A DNA stretch of 64,000 bases. Origin: Mycobacteroides abscessus ATCC 19977 (GTDB lineage Bacteria; Actinomycetota; Actinomycetes; Mycobacteriales; Mycobacteriaceae). The DNA is taken from contig NC_010397.1 in the NCBI RefSeq assembly GCF_000069185.1, positions 3,844,001-3,908,000 on the forward strand, in the 5' to 3' direction. How positions within the stretch are numbered: the stretch's first letter is position 1; each line of letters opens with the position of its first letter. Positions 29,706 to 39,332 of the stretch are shown here, piece after piece. The notes beneath the pieces are model-generated. The model was given only the letters and a program-made list of their open reading frames with translations. It did not search any database and was not told the DNA's origin. Both the position numbers and the translations under genes were made by a program.

Positions 29706-31105
29706 ATCAGCGCACGCAAGGGTGAGTCGCTGACTGCGATTTCACGCAGTCCTCCATCGCGTTCCAGCATGCCCATGCGTTCAAGCCAGTCGTTGAACTC
29801 CGGGGCCGGCCGCAGACCGAAGGTCCGGCGCGCGAACAGCGCGTCGTGGAAAGATAGGCTCTGATATCCGAGCATGACATCGTCGGCACCCGGCACCGCG
29901 ATCACAAAAGCGACGCCCGCGGCGGTGAGCACGGTGAGCAGCACGTCCATATCATCGGAGTCGGCTTCGGCATGGTTGGTGTAGCAGACGTCCACTCCCA
30001 TCGGCAGTCCCAATAACTTGCCGCAGAAATGATCTTCCAGCCCGGCCCTGATGATCTGCTTTCCATCGTAAAGATATTCCGGCCCAATGAATCCCACGAC
30101 GGTATTGACCAGGAGCGGCTCCACCTCACGCGCGACCGCGTAGGCACGGGCCTCCAGAGTCTGCTGATCCACCGCGACACCGCCAACCCCTAGATGCGCG
30201 CCCGCCGACAGTGCCGATCCCTGGCCCGTCTCCAGGTACATGACGTTGTTACCGACGGTGCCGCGGCTCAGGGAGCGCCCGGCTTCATTCGCCTCACGCA
30301 GCAGTGCCAAGTTGACCCCAAAACTCTCGTTGGCCCCCTCGGTACCGGCGATCGACTGGAACACCAAGTCCACCGGGAGGTTTCGTTCGATGAGTTCGAT
30401 CGTGGTGGTGACATGCGCGAGCACACACGACTGCGTGGGAATGTCGAATCTCAGCCGGATGTCGTCGATCAGGCGCAACAGGTCACCCGCGGCATGCGGG
30501 GAATCCGTCGCCGGGTTGATGCCGATGACGGCGTCACCACAACCCAGCAGCAGGCCATCGAGCGTGGCTGCCGCGATACCGCGGGCGTCGTCGGTGGGAT
30601 GATTGGGTTGCAGCCGGGTCGCCAGGGTGCCCGGCAGGCCAATGGTGGTGCGGAAGGCGCTGTGGTTACGCACCGCGGCACCGACCGCGATGAGGTCTTG
30701 ATTGCGCATCAGCTTGCTCACCGCCGCGACCATCTCCGGCGTAAGCCCCGGGGAGACTTCCTTGAGGATTTGCGCCCCATGGGGTTTGGTGATTGTCTCC
30801 AGCAGCCAGTCCCGAAAGTCACCGACCGTCAGATGTGAGATGACGGCAAAGGCCGCCGCATCATGACTGTCCAGGATGAGTCGGGTCACCTCGTCGGTGT
30901 CATACGGGACGATCTCCTCGGTCAGGAATGCCGCCAGCGGCACCTCGGCGAGGACCCAGCGCGCGGCGGCACGCTCGGCGTCGGAATGCGCAGCGCAGCC
31001 CGCGAGCTCGTCGCCGGACCGTGGCGGTGAGGCCTTGGCGAGAACTTCCGCGAGCGATCCGAACTGGTAGGTCACCGGTCCGGCGATATGACGAAAAGTG
31101 CTCAT
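29702..31105 (-). CDS. eutB: Ethanolamine ammonia-lyase large subunit (467 aa)
   Basis: Alpha subunit with the substrate- and radical-bearing TIM barrel. Blocks include GLPGTLATRLQPNHPTDDARG, DAVIGINPATDSPHAAGDLL, QSCVLAHVTTTIELIERNLPVDLVFQ (blocks within), IAGTEGANESFGVNL, YLETGQGSALSAGAHLG, VNTVVGFIGPEYLYDGKQIIRAGLEDHF (blocks within) and MGVDVCYTNHAEADSDD. Length matches the family. It starts 7 nt after the permease stop, placing eat-eutB-eutC in one operon. No eutA reactivase is visible in the window. Confidence 0.95.
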   Translation of the reverse strand: MSTFRHIAGPVTYQFGSLAEVLAKASPPRSGDELAGCAAHSDAERAAARWVLAEVPLAAFLTEEIVPYDTDEVTRLILDSHDAAAFAVISHLTVGDFRDWLLETITKPHGAQILKEVSPGLTPEMVAAVSKLMRNQDLIAVGAAVRNHSAFRTTIGLPGTLATRLQPNHPTDDARGIAAATLDGLLLGCGDAVIGINPATDSPHAAGDLLRLIDDIRLRFDIPTQSCVLAHVTTTIELIERNLPVDLVFQSIAGTEGANESFGVNLALLREANEAGRSLSRGTVGNNVMYLETGQGSALSAGAHLGVGGVAVDQQTLEARAYAVAREVEPLLVNTVVGFIGPEYLYDGKQIIRAGLEDHFCGKLLGLPMGVDVCYTNHAEADSDDMDVLLTVLTAAGVAFVIAVPGADDVMLGYQSLSFHDALFARRTFGLRPAPEFNDWLERMGMLERDGGLREIAVSDSPLRALI

Positions 31106-31112
31106 AATGTGC

Positions 31113-32576
31113 CTATTTCAGTTCGTTCTCGGCTTCGGCAAGCGCCGCGAACTCCTCGTCTGGCGAGTTCGCAACCAAATGGTGTCGGCTATACAACCCA
31201 AAGTACGCCATAAACAGCACAAACACACCAAACGTGGCGAACGCCGCGGTGGTATCGACAATGAATGTTGCCACGACAGCAACACAGGCGATCACCAGCG
31301 CGAAACCACTTGTCGCGATGCCACCGGGTGTCCGGTACGGCCGCTCCATCTCCGGTTCGCGAATGCGCAGCACGATGTGGCTCACCATCATGAGCACATA
31401 ACTCAGGGCAGCACCGAAGACCGCCATGTTGAGCAACATGGCGCCTTCACCGGTGAGCGACAACAGGAACCCGACGATTCCCGGCACGATCAGCGCCAGC
31501 ACAGGCGCCTTGCGACCGTTGGTGACCGACAGTCCGGTCGGCAGATATCCAGCCCGGGACAACGCGAAGGTCTGCCGGCTGTAGGCGTAGACAATCGAGA
31601 AGAAACTGGCGATGAGCCCGGACAGCCCGATGTAGTTGACCACCTTGGCGACCGTGGCCGTACCCAGCGCTTCCACCAGAGGGTTTCCCGACTCCCCCAT
31701 TTCCTGGGCTCCCCCGACCCCCGGAACCAGTAACAACACGGCCGTGCCGGTGATGACGAGCACCAGCATCGCCATCAGAATTCCACGCGGGATGTTCTTG
31801 GCCGGTTCACGAGCCTCCTCTGCCGCGAGCGGAACACCTTCGATCGCCAGGAACAGCCAGATGGCGAACGGCACCGCCGCCCAGATGCCCAAGTACCCGT
31901 ACGGCAGGAACGCCGATGCACCCCTCGCACTTTCGTCGACAGGGATATTGGTGAGGTTGTGCACGTCGAATCGGCCAACGGCCCCGATCGTGAAGATGAC
32001 CAGACCAACCAGCGCCACCCCGGTGATGATGAACATCGTCCGAAGTGCCTCACCGGCTCCACTGAGATGGATACCGATAAAGACTGCGTAAACCGCCAGG
32101 TAGATCCACCACCCATCGGCGAGGCCGGGCAGGTGCAGCGATTCGACATAGCTTCCGATGAAGGTCGCGATGGCGGCCGGAGCGATGGCATACTCAATGA
32201 GAATCGCCGTCCCAGTGGCGAATCCACCCCACGGGCCCAGCGCCCTCCGGGCAAAGGTGTAGCCCCCGCCGGCCGTGGGCAACGCGGACGACATCTCCGC
32301 CATGCTCAGCACCATCGACAGATACATCGCGGCGATGATGACCGCCGCGATGGCCAGACCACCGAACCCACCCTTGCTCAGGCCGGTGTTCCAGCCCGCG
32401 TAGTCACCGGAGATGACATAGCTGACTCCCAGGCCTGCCAGTAATACCCAGCCCGCGGTGCCCGACCTCAGCTGCCGTCGCGCGAGATAGTCCGCGCCCT
32501 CAAGATGAGATTGGACGCCAGCGTGATCATGGGATGCTTCCGGGGGCGAGCTGGCGGCATCATCGGAAGTTGACAT
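31113..32576 (-). CDS. eat: Ethanolamine permease, APC superfamily (487 aa)
   Basis: Twelve-helix amino acid/polyamine/organocation transporter. The opening helix region LRSGTAGWVLLAGLGVSYVISGDYAGWNTGL is characteristic of ethanolamine permeases, and the protein continues with LSMAEMSSALPTAGGGYTFARRALGPWGGFATG, IAIEGVPLAAEEAREP-like FLAIEGVPLAAEEAREPAKN and EPEMERPYRTPGG near the C-terminus. Function assignment is reinforced by direct linkage to eutBC. It lies 60 bp downstream of mftG on the same strand. Confidence 0.93.
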   Translation of the reverse strand: MSTSDDAASSPPEASHDHAGVQSHLEGADYLARRQLRSGTAGWVLLAGLGVSYVISGDYAGWNTGLSKGGFGGLAIAAVIIAAMYLSMVLSMAEMSSALPTAGGGYTFARRALGPWGGFATGTAILIEYAIAPAAIATFIGSYVESLHLPGLADGWWIYLAVYAVFIGIHLSGAGEALRTMFIITGVALVGLVIFTIGAVGRFDVHNLTNIPVDESARGASAFLPYGYLGIWAAVPFAIWLFLAIEGVPLAAEEAREPAKNIPRGILMAMLVLVITGTAVLLLVPGVGGAQEMGESGNPLVEALGTATVAKVVNYIGLSGLIASFFSIVYAYSRQTFALSRAGYLPTGLSVTNGRKAPVLALIVPGIVGFLLSLTGEGAMLLNMAVFGAALSYVLMMVSHIVLRIREPEMERPYRTPGGIATSGFALVIACVAVVATFIVDTTAAFATFGVFVLFMAYFGLYSRHHLVANSPDEEFAALAEAENELK

Positions 32577-32636
32577 CGTCCAATTGTGCGACCGATGGTC
32601 TGCACGCGTGGGTTAGACGACGAGATTCATATTCCG

Positions 32637-34064
32637 TTACGACCACGCAACAAACTGCGCGGCCCGGTGTCCGATCATGGCGATGGTGGCCGCGGGGCCG
32701 CGACTCGGAATGGTTGGCAGGATCGATCCGTCGATGACAAACAGCCCGTCGATTCCCCTGACGCGGCAGTACTTGTCGACAACAGCATGCTTGTCGCGGT
32801 CATTTCCCAAGGGCGCCGTGCCACACAGGTGCTGCGACGTCGACCATCGCGGGCCGCCAAAGCGGCGCCCATACAGTTCAGACACCAGGTGCACCCCGTC
32901 GCGCAAGCGATCCATATCGGCGGTCTCGCTGTCGTACCTCAGATCGATGTAGACCGGCGCTGCCGGATCGGTCGATCGCAGCTCGAGACGGCCGCGACAC
33001 TGTGGCGTCATCAACGCCACACCGATCTGCCGGGCGTCCGCCCCATCTGCTACGACTCCGGCCATCGCGGCGAATCCTGTTGTATAGGGCCGTATTTCAA
33101 GACACATCGGGTGATCGGTATGTAAGACGGTGTCCAGGACCGGATGGCCCTGCTGCCCTTGCTCACCGGTATCGAGTACCCATTCGGCGTGGTCCATCAC
33201 CCGCGTGCCCACGCCCGGCAGATCGACAACGGGCTGCACCCCCACCGCACGCAGTTCATCTGCCGGGCCCAGCCCCGACAGCAACAGCAGCTTTGCGCTC
33301 TCGATAGCCCCCGCGCTCAGAATGATCCGATCGGCGGTGAGGGTTCGCACCGAATTGCCCACCGCCACCTGCACTCCGGTTGCCTTTCCGCCGCTGCACA
33401 GCACTCGCAGCACTCGGGTGCCGGAATACACGGCGAGATTGGGACGCCACACCGCGCTCTCCAGGTAGGCGCGTGCGGGCCCGACCCTGATGCCGGAGTC
33501 GATGTTGAGCGGTACCAATCCCACTCCGGCACCGGCCGAGCCGTTGAGATCAGCGACCACCGGGTACCCCCGATTGACGGCAAGGTCCATCAATTCTGTT
33601 CCAGCGCTGCTCTGTTCGTGCCTACGGCCAACAGGTATGGGCCCCTGCGATCCGTGCAGCGGATCGTCGCGAAAATCGTGGTCGGTTTCTATCGCCCGGA
33701 AGTGATCGCGCACCTCCGCCCAGGACCATCCCGATACCGCCCATCCATCGAAGTCCGCCGGCCGGCCCCGCACGAAGTACCCGCCATTGATAGCCCCCGA
33801 GCCCCCCACCACGGATCCGCGTACCAGTTCGGCCTGATCGCCGGTGGACGTCAATGTCGCCCAGTAGTAGGTAGCTATCTGACTGCCGGGCCCAATCGGC
33901 AGGCGGTACCCGTTCCGTACCCCGGCCTCGTCCGCCGACGACACCGGCCCCGCCTCGACGAGCACCACTCGAAACGACGGGTCTTCAGAAAGGCGGCCTG
34001 CCAGAATCGAACCCGCGCTTCCTGCGCCCACGATGAGCGCATCGGCGTGGATCGGCCTACTCAG
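32637..34064 (-). CDS. mftG: Mycofactocin system GMC oxidoreductase MftG (475 aa), apparent CTG start
   Basis: FAD-dependent GMC oxidoreductase; MftG is reported to reoxidise mycofactocinol and feed electrons to respiration. The FAD dinucleotide fold is [18 protein letters not shown] at the N-terminus, followed by [26 protein letters not shown], the GMC signature [20 protein letters not shown] and a C-terminal [40 protein letters not shown]. The most upstream ATG/GTG/TTG is GTG 34031, which would delete the first beta strand of the FAD fold. A CTG at 34064, overlapping the mftF stop as CTGA, restores [18 protein letters not shown] and is preferred. GTG 34031 is the conventional alternative. 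Confidence 0.88.
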   Translation of the reverse strand: MSRPIHADALIVGAGSAGSILAGRLSEDPSFRVVLVEAGPVSSADEAGVRNGYRLPIGPGSQIATYYWATLTSTGDQAELVRGSVVGGSGAINGGYFVRGRPADFDGWAVSGWSWAEVRDHFRAIETDHDFRDDPLHGSQGPIPVGRRHEQSSAGTELMDLAVNRGYPVVADLNGSAGAGVGLVPLNIDSGIRVGPARAYLESAVWRPNLAVYSGTRVLRVLCSGGKATGVQVAVGNSVRTLTADRIILSAGAIESAKLLLLSGLGPADELRAVGVQPVVDLPGVGTRVMDHAEWVLDTGEQGQQGHPVLDTVLHTDHPMCLEIRPYTTGFAAMAGVVADGADARQIGVALMTPQCRGRLELRSTDPAAPVYIDLRYDSETADMDRLRDGVHLVSELYGRRFGGPRWSTSQHLCGTAPLGNDRDKHAVVDKYCRVRGIDGLFVIDGSILPTIPSRGPAATIAMIGHRAAQFVAWS

Positions 34065-35509
34065 GGCCGTAGTTCCGGTCGGAGCGCACCGAGATCACGC
34101 TCCCGCACGATTCCGGACCACAGCCCAATCCCGTAGGCAATATCGTCCAGGCGCTTCAGCAGTACGTACTCGATAAGACCGATGCGGTCATCGGGAGAGG
34201 CCGAACTGTCGTTGCGTTTCATCCAGTCCACGACGCCGTCGACAATGGCGGCAACCACCAGTACCTGCCTGCTGCGCCGCGACAGCGCGGCCGCGAACAA
34301 CGCCAACGGCCAATAGTGACGACACAGCGCGGACGCGATCTGCAGCGCGGCGCCGCCCACTCCTTGAGCGGCCACCCGAACTACGTCACGTGGCGGGGTA
34401 TCCACGCCTCGCAGGGTCCGGGCCACTCTCCCGGCCGCCAATGCGGCCATGCCCACCGCGGCCAGGTAGCCCATTCCCGACCCCACCGCCGCGAGGATCC
34501 ATACCAGCAGTGTCCATCGGGAGATGACCATCGGCGCCACCTTGTCGGGATGACGGGTCGACAGCGGGGCCGCGCTCTTTCCGTAGAAGGCCTTGCGCGC
34601 AAACCATTCTCGGAGAGTGAGCCGATGGTCGTGGGCCACATGAGACACCGGCTCATACCGAAGCCGCGAGCCCGCCTCGATCAGCCGCCAGCACAGGTCC
34701 ACGTCCTCACCGCACTGCAGCGCTTCGTCGAATCCGCCTATCTCGTTGATCGCGGACCGCCGGACCACAATCGCCGCACTCGGGACGTACGACACCGGAC
34801 CGTACGGCACCACAGGAGCCTCCCGCAGGCCGAGATCCAGCGAGGAACGTACCGCCTCGTACCGGGCAATAGCGTTGTCACTCAACACCAATCCCACGAT
34901 GCGCGGCGCGACCAAGGCCACCGCCGGATCACTGAAGTGCCCCAACAGCGCCTCGAGCCAACCGCGCCGTGGCACCACATCCGAATCGAGGAACGCAACG
35001 AAGTCCGTCGTCGCGAGCTTCAGACCGGTGTTGCGAGCCGCCGCCGGACCTTGACTGTCGGCGTGGCGCACCACCTCCACGTGACAATGCATGCCTTCTA
35101 GATCGCTCTCGACGATCGGGATGGTGGAGCCGTCGTCGACGACGATCACCCGCATGCCACGCAGCGCCCGCAACAGGCGGCGTAGCCCAAAGCCATTGTC
35201 TCGACATGGAATAACAACAGTCACGTCACGGTAGCCGGGCCCGCCCACCGGGCGGGGATGCGCCACGGTGGCATCCAGTAGCGTCCGCGCCAACTGCGCG
35301 CTGGTCGCGTCACGGACCTCGAGCCGTCCACCGGACAGCAGTGTCCGCGCCGCCGGAGCCAACCGCAGCAGCCGGGTCGGAGAGCCGCCCAGCAGCGCCG
35401 AACCCTCGTCGAGCACGCGGACTCGACGGTCCACCTGAACCGCGAATCCGTCGGGTAGCCGCTCCTGCGATGGAGCCGCGTGCTGCGCCTGCTCGTCGCT
35501 CGTGGTCAT
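34061..35509 (-). CDS. mftF: Mycofactocin glycosyltransferase MftF (482 aa)
   Basis: Family 2 glycosyltransferase that decorates the mycofactocin core with an oligoglucose chain. An N-terminal mycofactocin-specific region (residues 1-90) precedes the GT-A fold: [67 protein letters not shown] with the DxD-type metal site, and [15 protein letters not shown]. Hydrophobic segments near 330-400 suggest membrane association. It overlaps mftE by 4 nt and mftG by 4 nt. Confidence 0.94.
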   Translation of the reverse strand: MTTSDEQAQHAAPSQERLPDGFAVQVDRRVRVLDEGSALLGGSPTRLLRLAPAARTLLSGGRLEVRDATSAQLARTLLDATVAHPRPVGGPGYRDVTVVIPCRDNGFGLRRLLRALRGMRVIVVDDGSTIPIVESDLEGMHCHVEVVRHADSQGPAAARNTGLKLATTDFVAFLDSDVVPRRGWLEALLGHFSDPAVALVAPRIVGLVLSDNAIARYEAVRSSLDLGLREAPVVPYGPVSYVPSAAIVVRRSAINEIGGFDEALQCGEDVDLCWRLIEAGSRLRYEPVSHVAHDHRLTLREWFARKAFYGKSAAPLSTRHPDKVAPMVISRWTLLVWILAAVGSGMGYLAAVGMAALAAGRVARTLRGVDTPPRDVVRVAAQGVGGAALQIASALCRHYWPLALFAAALSRRSRQVLVVAAIVDGVVDWMKRNDSSASPDDRIGLIEYVLLKRLDDIAYGIGLWSGIVRERDLGALRPELRP

Positions 35510-36252
35510 ACCAGCCGCCCGTCGGCATCAGGTGTCCACCGCCGCACCGCGTCGGCGCATTGTCGAGTCATCGTTTCCAGCATCCGTGCGCCGTCCTGGC
35601 TGCTGGCCGTGGTCGGATCGCCGAGTACGCCGATGGCGCTCACCGCGGCCACACCTCCCGCTCGCATGGGCGCCATCAGCTCGTGCAGCGGCGCCACATT
35701 ACCGGCGAGCACTTCCTCACGACGCACTACATCCGGCGAGATATGTAGTAACAGAGACGTTTCCACGTGCCCGGCATGAGCGTCGCCGCCTTCGACAGCG
35801 CACGCCCACCACGCCACGTCGCGGCCCTCCGAACGCAGCAGCCGAACCGCCGAGACCAGCCCCTGGATATTGCCGCCATGACCGTTCACGATGACGATGC
35901 GCCGGCACCACTGAATAGCAGATCTGGCGTACTCCACCAGGAGCCGGCCGAGCACCTCGGTACCGATCGAGATGGTCCCAGCGAAGGACTGATGCTCCCC
36001 ACTCGCCCCGTACGCGATGGCCGGGGCGAGGGCCGTGCGGCCATCACCGCCATCGGCAGCCAGCTCCGCAGCAGCACCGGTTGCCACGGCACCGGCGATC
36101 CGGGTGTCGGTATCCAGCGGCAAGTGCGGCCCGTGCTGTTCCGTTGAGCCGAGCGGAGTGAACAGAGTGATGGCCTCATCTGAGAGCTCCGGGGAGATGG
36201 CGGTGCTCAAAACAGTCGGAACAGCCACCCGCCGATGGTAGGCCGAATTCAC
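35506..36252 (-). CDS. mftE: Mycofactocin precursor peptidase MftE (248 aa)
   Basis: Creatininase-fold metallopeptidase that releases the modified C-terminal Val-Tyr dipeptide (AHDP) from MftA. Metal-binding motifs: [20 protein letters not shown] (Glu/His/Asp), [11 protein letters not shown], and [18 protein letters not shown] 36252 gives MNSAYHRRV, the characteristic start of mycobacterial MftE; the frame upstream is not conserved in appearance. It overlaps mftF by 4 nt. A 158-bp gap separates it from mftD, the largest inside the cluster. Confidence 0.94.
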   Translation of the reverse strand: MNSAYHRRVAVPTVLSTAISPELSDEAITLFTPLGSTEQHGPHLPLDTDTRIAGAVATGAAAELAADGGDGRTALAPAIAYGASGEHQSFAGTISIGTEVLGRLLVEYARSAIQWCRRIVIVNGHGGNIQGLVSAVRLLRSEGRDVAWWACAVEGGDAHAGHVETSLLLHISPDVVRREEVLAGNVAPLHELMAPMRAGGVAAVSAIGVLGDPTTASSQDGARMLETMTRQCADAVRRWTPDADGRLV

Positions 36253-36410
36253 GTCAAATGCATCCAAAGTTGGCGCACCCAACGGAGGTCTTTGCATCCT
36301 TGCTGGCCGTCGGCTTTTGCGAAGGGGGCTATTTCGCCCCGATTTTCACGCCAGTCCCTGCCGCCACACCCACTCTGCCGGACACCGTGTTCAATTCGCA
36401 GTGCGCCGAA

Positions 36411-37589
36411 CTAGTGCCTGCCGAGGCCCCGGGCAAACCCCTCCGGGATCAAAAGATCATCTGGGGATAGCTCGTGCACAGACTTCTTTCCGAGCCCCAT
36501 CAGCGCGGAGTCGATGCCGCCGCGCATGATGTCCAGAACGTTCTCGACGCCCGCCTGCCCGGAGGCCGCCAGACCCCACAGGTAGGCCCGCCCGATCATC
36601 ACCGCGCGGGCGCCCAGGGCCAGTGCCTTGACAACATCGCTGCCCCGACGGATACCGCCATCCAGCAGCACCTCGATATCGTGTCCGACGGCGTCGGCGA
36701 TGCCGGGCAACGCACGGATGGACGCGGGGGTGCCATCAAGGTTGTTACCCCCGTGGTTCGACACCGAAATCGCCGAGACTCCGCAATCCACAGCACGTTT
36801 GGCGTCATCGATGCGCATCACGCCCTTGAGCATGAACGGACCGTCCCACTGCTCGCGCATCCAGCGCACGTCATCCCAGGTGGGCGCCGGGGTCCCCATC
36901 CACTGCCCATAGGCGTCGAAGAACGGTGGGCCGGCCTCGCCGCGGGCCGCCTGGTTGGGCACCCGTAGGTCCGGGATGTTCATTCCCTTGCCGAACGACC
37001 ACAGCCAGCTGGGCTTGGTGACGACTTCGGGCGCCAACCGAATCATCGATCGCAGGTCCATTTTCTCGGGTATGGCGGGACTGCCCCAGTCACGCCCGTG
37101 CGAGAAGCTCCAATCGAGGGTGGCGATAAGACCCACAGCTCCAGCGTCTTTGGCGCGCTGGATGCGCTGTGCGACATCGTCGCGGCCACCCAGCCAATAG
37201 ATTTGGAAGTGGGTCTTGGGGTTCGCGGCCACCACATCCTCGATGGGCTTGCTCGCGAACGAGGACAGACCCATAGCCGTGCCGCGTGCGGCCGCGGCCC
37301 TCGCCACGGCAACCTCGCCGTCAGGATCGACGGCCTGCACCCCGGTGGGAGAAATCATGACCGGCAATGAAATATCTTGCCCTAGAACGGTTGTCGAGAG
37401 CTCCCGATCCGGCTGGATGCCGACGACATGCGGCTCGAACCCGAGCTCGCCGAACGCCTCGACATTGTCGCTGACAGTCAGGCCCTTTTCACTGGCCGAG
37501 ATCAGCGAGCTGTAGACGGACTTCGGCAACCGCTTCTTGGCCCGCTGCTGGGCTATCGCGACCGTCTCGAACCATTTGTTGCGGGCCAT
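36411..37589 (-). CDS. mftD: Mycofactocin L-lactate dehydrogenase-like MftD (392 aa)
   Basis: FMN-dependent alpha-hydroxy-acid oxidase fold; MftD oxidatively deaminates AHDP to the redox-active pre-mycofactocin. Motifs: LPVMISPTGVQAVDPDGEVAVARAAAARGT, FQIYWLGGRDD, MLKGVMRIDDAKRAVDCGVSAISVSNHGGNNLDG with the catalytic His-Gly-Gly region, and VLLDGGIRRGSDVVKALALGARAVMIGRAYLWGL (blocks within) binding FMN. ATG 37589 directly follows the mftC stop. Confidence 0.95.
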   Translation of the reverse strand: MARNKWFETVAIAQQRAKKRLPKSVYSSLISASEKGLTVSDNVEAFGELGFEPHVVGIQPDRELSTTVLGQDISLPVMISPTGVQAVDPDGEVAVARAAAARGTAMGLSSFASKPIEDVVAANPKTHFQIYWLGGRDDVAQRIQRAKDAGAVGLIATLDWSFSHGRDWGSPAIPEKMDLRSMIRLAPEVVTKPSWLWSFGKGMNIPDLRVPNQAARGEAGPPFFDAYGQWMGTPAPTWDDVRWMREQWDGPFMLKGVMRIDDAKRAVDCGVSAISVSNHGGNNLDGTPASIRALPGIADAVGHDIEVLLDGGIRRGSDVVKALALGARAVMIGRAYLWGLAASGQAGVENVLDIMRGGIDSALMGLGKKSVHELSPDDLLIPEGFARGLGRH

Positions 37590-38834
37590 CTACCGTCCTG
37601 CTCGTAGGGTGGAAAGAGGGTTCTCATCGCATGCGCGCGAGGGCGGTCGACGCGTCAGCGTCAGCGCGACCGGACCCGTGGCGGGGCCACGCTTGCTCTT
37701 CGAATGCGAGTGGTCACCACTGGGTTTGGGGACCACTCGGTCGGCAGCAAGGGCCGCCTCGCCGTAGCCCTGCACGCATTCCGGGTCGGGCCCGTCCATC
37801 GGGAGCCCGGTGAAGAACTTGGCAGCCATGCAACCGCCACGGCAGCTGTCGTAGTGTCCGCAGCTGCCACAGGCACCTGCGGACTGCGGCTCACGCAGCT
37901 CGCTGAACAACTGCGAGTGCTTCCATACCTGGTCAAATCCATTGTCGGACAACACATTGCCAGCAAGGAACCGATCGTGGATCGCGAACGGGCAGGCATA
38001 TACATCACCCACCGGGTCGATCAGGCACACCACCCGGCCCGCGCCGCACATGTTGAGGCCCGGCAAACCACCGGACCCGTCGCCATAGGCCGAGAGGTGG
38101 AAGAAGGAGTCGCCTGTGAGCACCCGCTCGCCGTTGCGCACCAGCCAGTCGTATAACTGGCGCTGCTGCGCCGCAGTCGGATGCAGTTCGTCCCACACGT
38201 CGGCGCCGCGACCCGACGGACGTAACCGCGTGATCCGCAGTGTCGCACCGTATCTTGCTGCCAGGGAGGCGAACTCATCGAGCTGGTCCACGTTGTGGCG
38301 AGTGACCACCACTGAGATCTTCGCGTCTTTGAATCCGGCTGCCGCCAGGTTCTCCAACGCGCGCACCGCCATGTCGAACGAGCCCGCGCCACGCACCGCA
38401 TCGTTCACCTCCGCGGTCGCGCCATCCAGCGATATCTGAACGTCTACGTAGTCGCTCGCCGCTAGCCGGGCTGCAACCTCTTCGGTGATGCGCACACCGT
38501 TGGTCGAGAACTTGACTCCCACATGGTGCTCGGTTGCGTAATCGACAAGCTCCCAAAAGTCCGACCGCACAGTGGGTTCCCCGCCGCCGATGTTCACGTA
38601 GAACACCTGCATGCGCTCGAGCTCGTCGATGATGTCCTTGCACTGCTGCGTGGACAGCTCGCGCGGGTCGCGCTTGCCCGACGAAGACAGGCAGTGCACA
38701 CAAGACAAGTTGCAGGCGTAGGTCAGTTCCCAGGTGAGGCAGATCGGGGCATCCAGCCCCTGCTCGAACTGATCCACCAGTTTCGGAGCCGCAACGGCGG
38801 CGACATTGAGGCGGGGTACTGCGGGAGCGCTCAT
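37590..38834 (-). CDS. mftC: Mycofactocin radical SAM maturase MftC (414 aa)
   Basis: Radical S-adenosylmethionine enzyme that decarboxylates and cyclises the C-terminal Val-Tyr of MftA. The CxxxCxxC cluster motif is CNLSCVHC near residue 42; GGGEPT follows. The C-terminal SPASM domain has CGAGRVVC, GDVYACPFAIHD and CGSCGHYDSCRGGCMAAK for auxiliary Fe-S clusters. The tail after residue ~375 is Lys/Ser/Pro-rich. It overlaps mftB by 4 nt and abuts mftD. Confidence 0.97.
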   Translation of the reverse strand: MSAPAVPRLNVAAVAAPKLVDQFEQGLDAPICLTWELTYACNLSCVHCLSSSGKRDPRELSTQQCKDIIDELERMQVFYVNIGGGEPTVRSDFWELVDYATEHHVGVKFSTNGVRITEEVAARLAASDYVDVQISLDGATAEVNDAVRGAGSFDMAVRALENLAAAGFKDAKISVVVTRHNVDQLDEFASLAARYGATLRITRLRPSGRGADVWDELHPTAAQQRQLYDWLVRNGERVLTGDSFFHLSAYGDGSGGLPGLNMCGAGRVVCLIDPVGDVYACPFAIHDRFLAGNVLSDNGFDQVWKHSQLFSELREPQSAGACGSCGHYDSCRGGCMAAKFFTGLPMDGPDPECVQGYGEAALAADRVVPKPSGDHSHSKSKRGPATGPVALTLTRRPPSRACDENPLSTLRAGR

Positions 38835-39136
38835 GAGGCGTCCTCTCGGGTCACGATCATCTGGGAATCCGCCAGCACCGTCAGGGCCTGTTGGTAGGCG
38901 CTGACCTGGCCGTCGGCGACACCGGCGGCCAGCCAGGCGCTCTCGGCACTGCGGTGCTCAGCGAGGGACTGCACGATCTGCAGCAGAGTGCGGTTCTTCA
39001 GAAAGGAGAGCTTGCGAGTCCCGAAGTGATAGAGCAGCGCCCCAAACGGTTCCGGGCGCAGCGATACCTGGGAATGCAACTGCCAGGGCCGAGTCCAGTC
39101 GAAACCGGTGGGCGCCTCGTCGATCATGGCGCTCAT
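38831..39136 (-). CDS. mftB: Mycofactocin peptide chaperone MftB (101 aa)
   Basis: RiPP recognition element protein that binds the MftA leader and presents it to MftC. A small alpha/beta domain: PWQLHSQVSLRPEPFGALLYHFGTRKLSFLKN, then a helical part ending DSQMIVTREDAS. ATG 39136 (MSAM) is used; ATG 39127 (MIDEAP) is possible. It starts 14 nt after mftA and overlaps mftC by 4 nt. Confidence 0.92.
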   Translation of the reverse strand: MSAMIDEAPTGFDWTRPWQLHSQVSLRPEPFGALLYHFGTRKLSFLKNRTLLQIVQSLAEHRSAESAWLAAGVADGQVSAYQQALTVLADSQMIVTREDAS

Positions 39137-39150
39137 CGCGATGGGGCGTC

Positions 39151-39255
39151 TCAGTAGACGCCGCACATTCCGTCGATCGACACCTCTTCAACCAGTGATT
39201 CCTGCACCAATTCGGTGTCGTTGTGCTGTCCGGCGACAGTGGTGGGCTCGGCCAT
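39151..39255 (-). CDS. mftA: Mycofactocin precursor peptide MftA (34 aa)
   Basis: Too short for ordinary gene calling but unmistakable: [20 protein letters not shown], then a conserved C-terminus ending [12 protein letters not shown] and a TGA. The last two residues, Val-Tyr, become the redox core of mycofactocin; IDGMCGVY is the family signature. ATG 39255 is preceded by AAGGGAG at good spacing; an in-frame GTG 9 nt upstream is an alternative. First gene of mftABCDEFG. Confidence 0.96.
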   Translation of the reverse strand: MAEPTTVAGQHNDTELVQESLVEEVSIDGMCGVY

Positions 39256-39332
39256 CTTGTTCACTCCCTTGTGAGTCTGGACTGTGGCGACGGTCACGAT
39301 AATAATGGCATCGAGTGCAGAAAGGGAAGAGG
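39256..39332. promoter_or_regulatory. Divergent mftA / mftR promoter region
   Basis: This gap holds both promoters. On the minus strand TATTAT (39304-39299) is a good -10 for mftA with a leader of about 35 nt. A TCAC-TCCCTT-GTGA dyad (39261-39274) sits between it and mftA and is a candidate MftR operator. The AAAGGGAAGAGG run before 39333 supports the mftR start. Confidence 0.45.

Noticed and set aside
28920..32576. Ethanolamine microcompartment
   Set aside because: Only permease and lyase subunits are present; no shell, eutA, eutE or eutG genes within the window.
36258..36470. 70-codon plus-strand frame between mftE and mftD
   Set aside because: Overlaps the end of mftD, no ribosome binding site, no recognisable motif; the gap is more simply non-coding.
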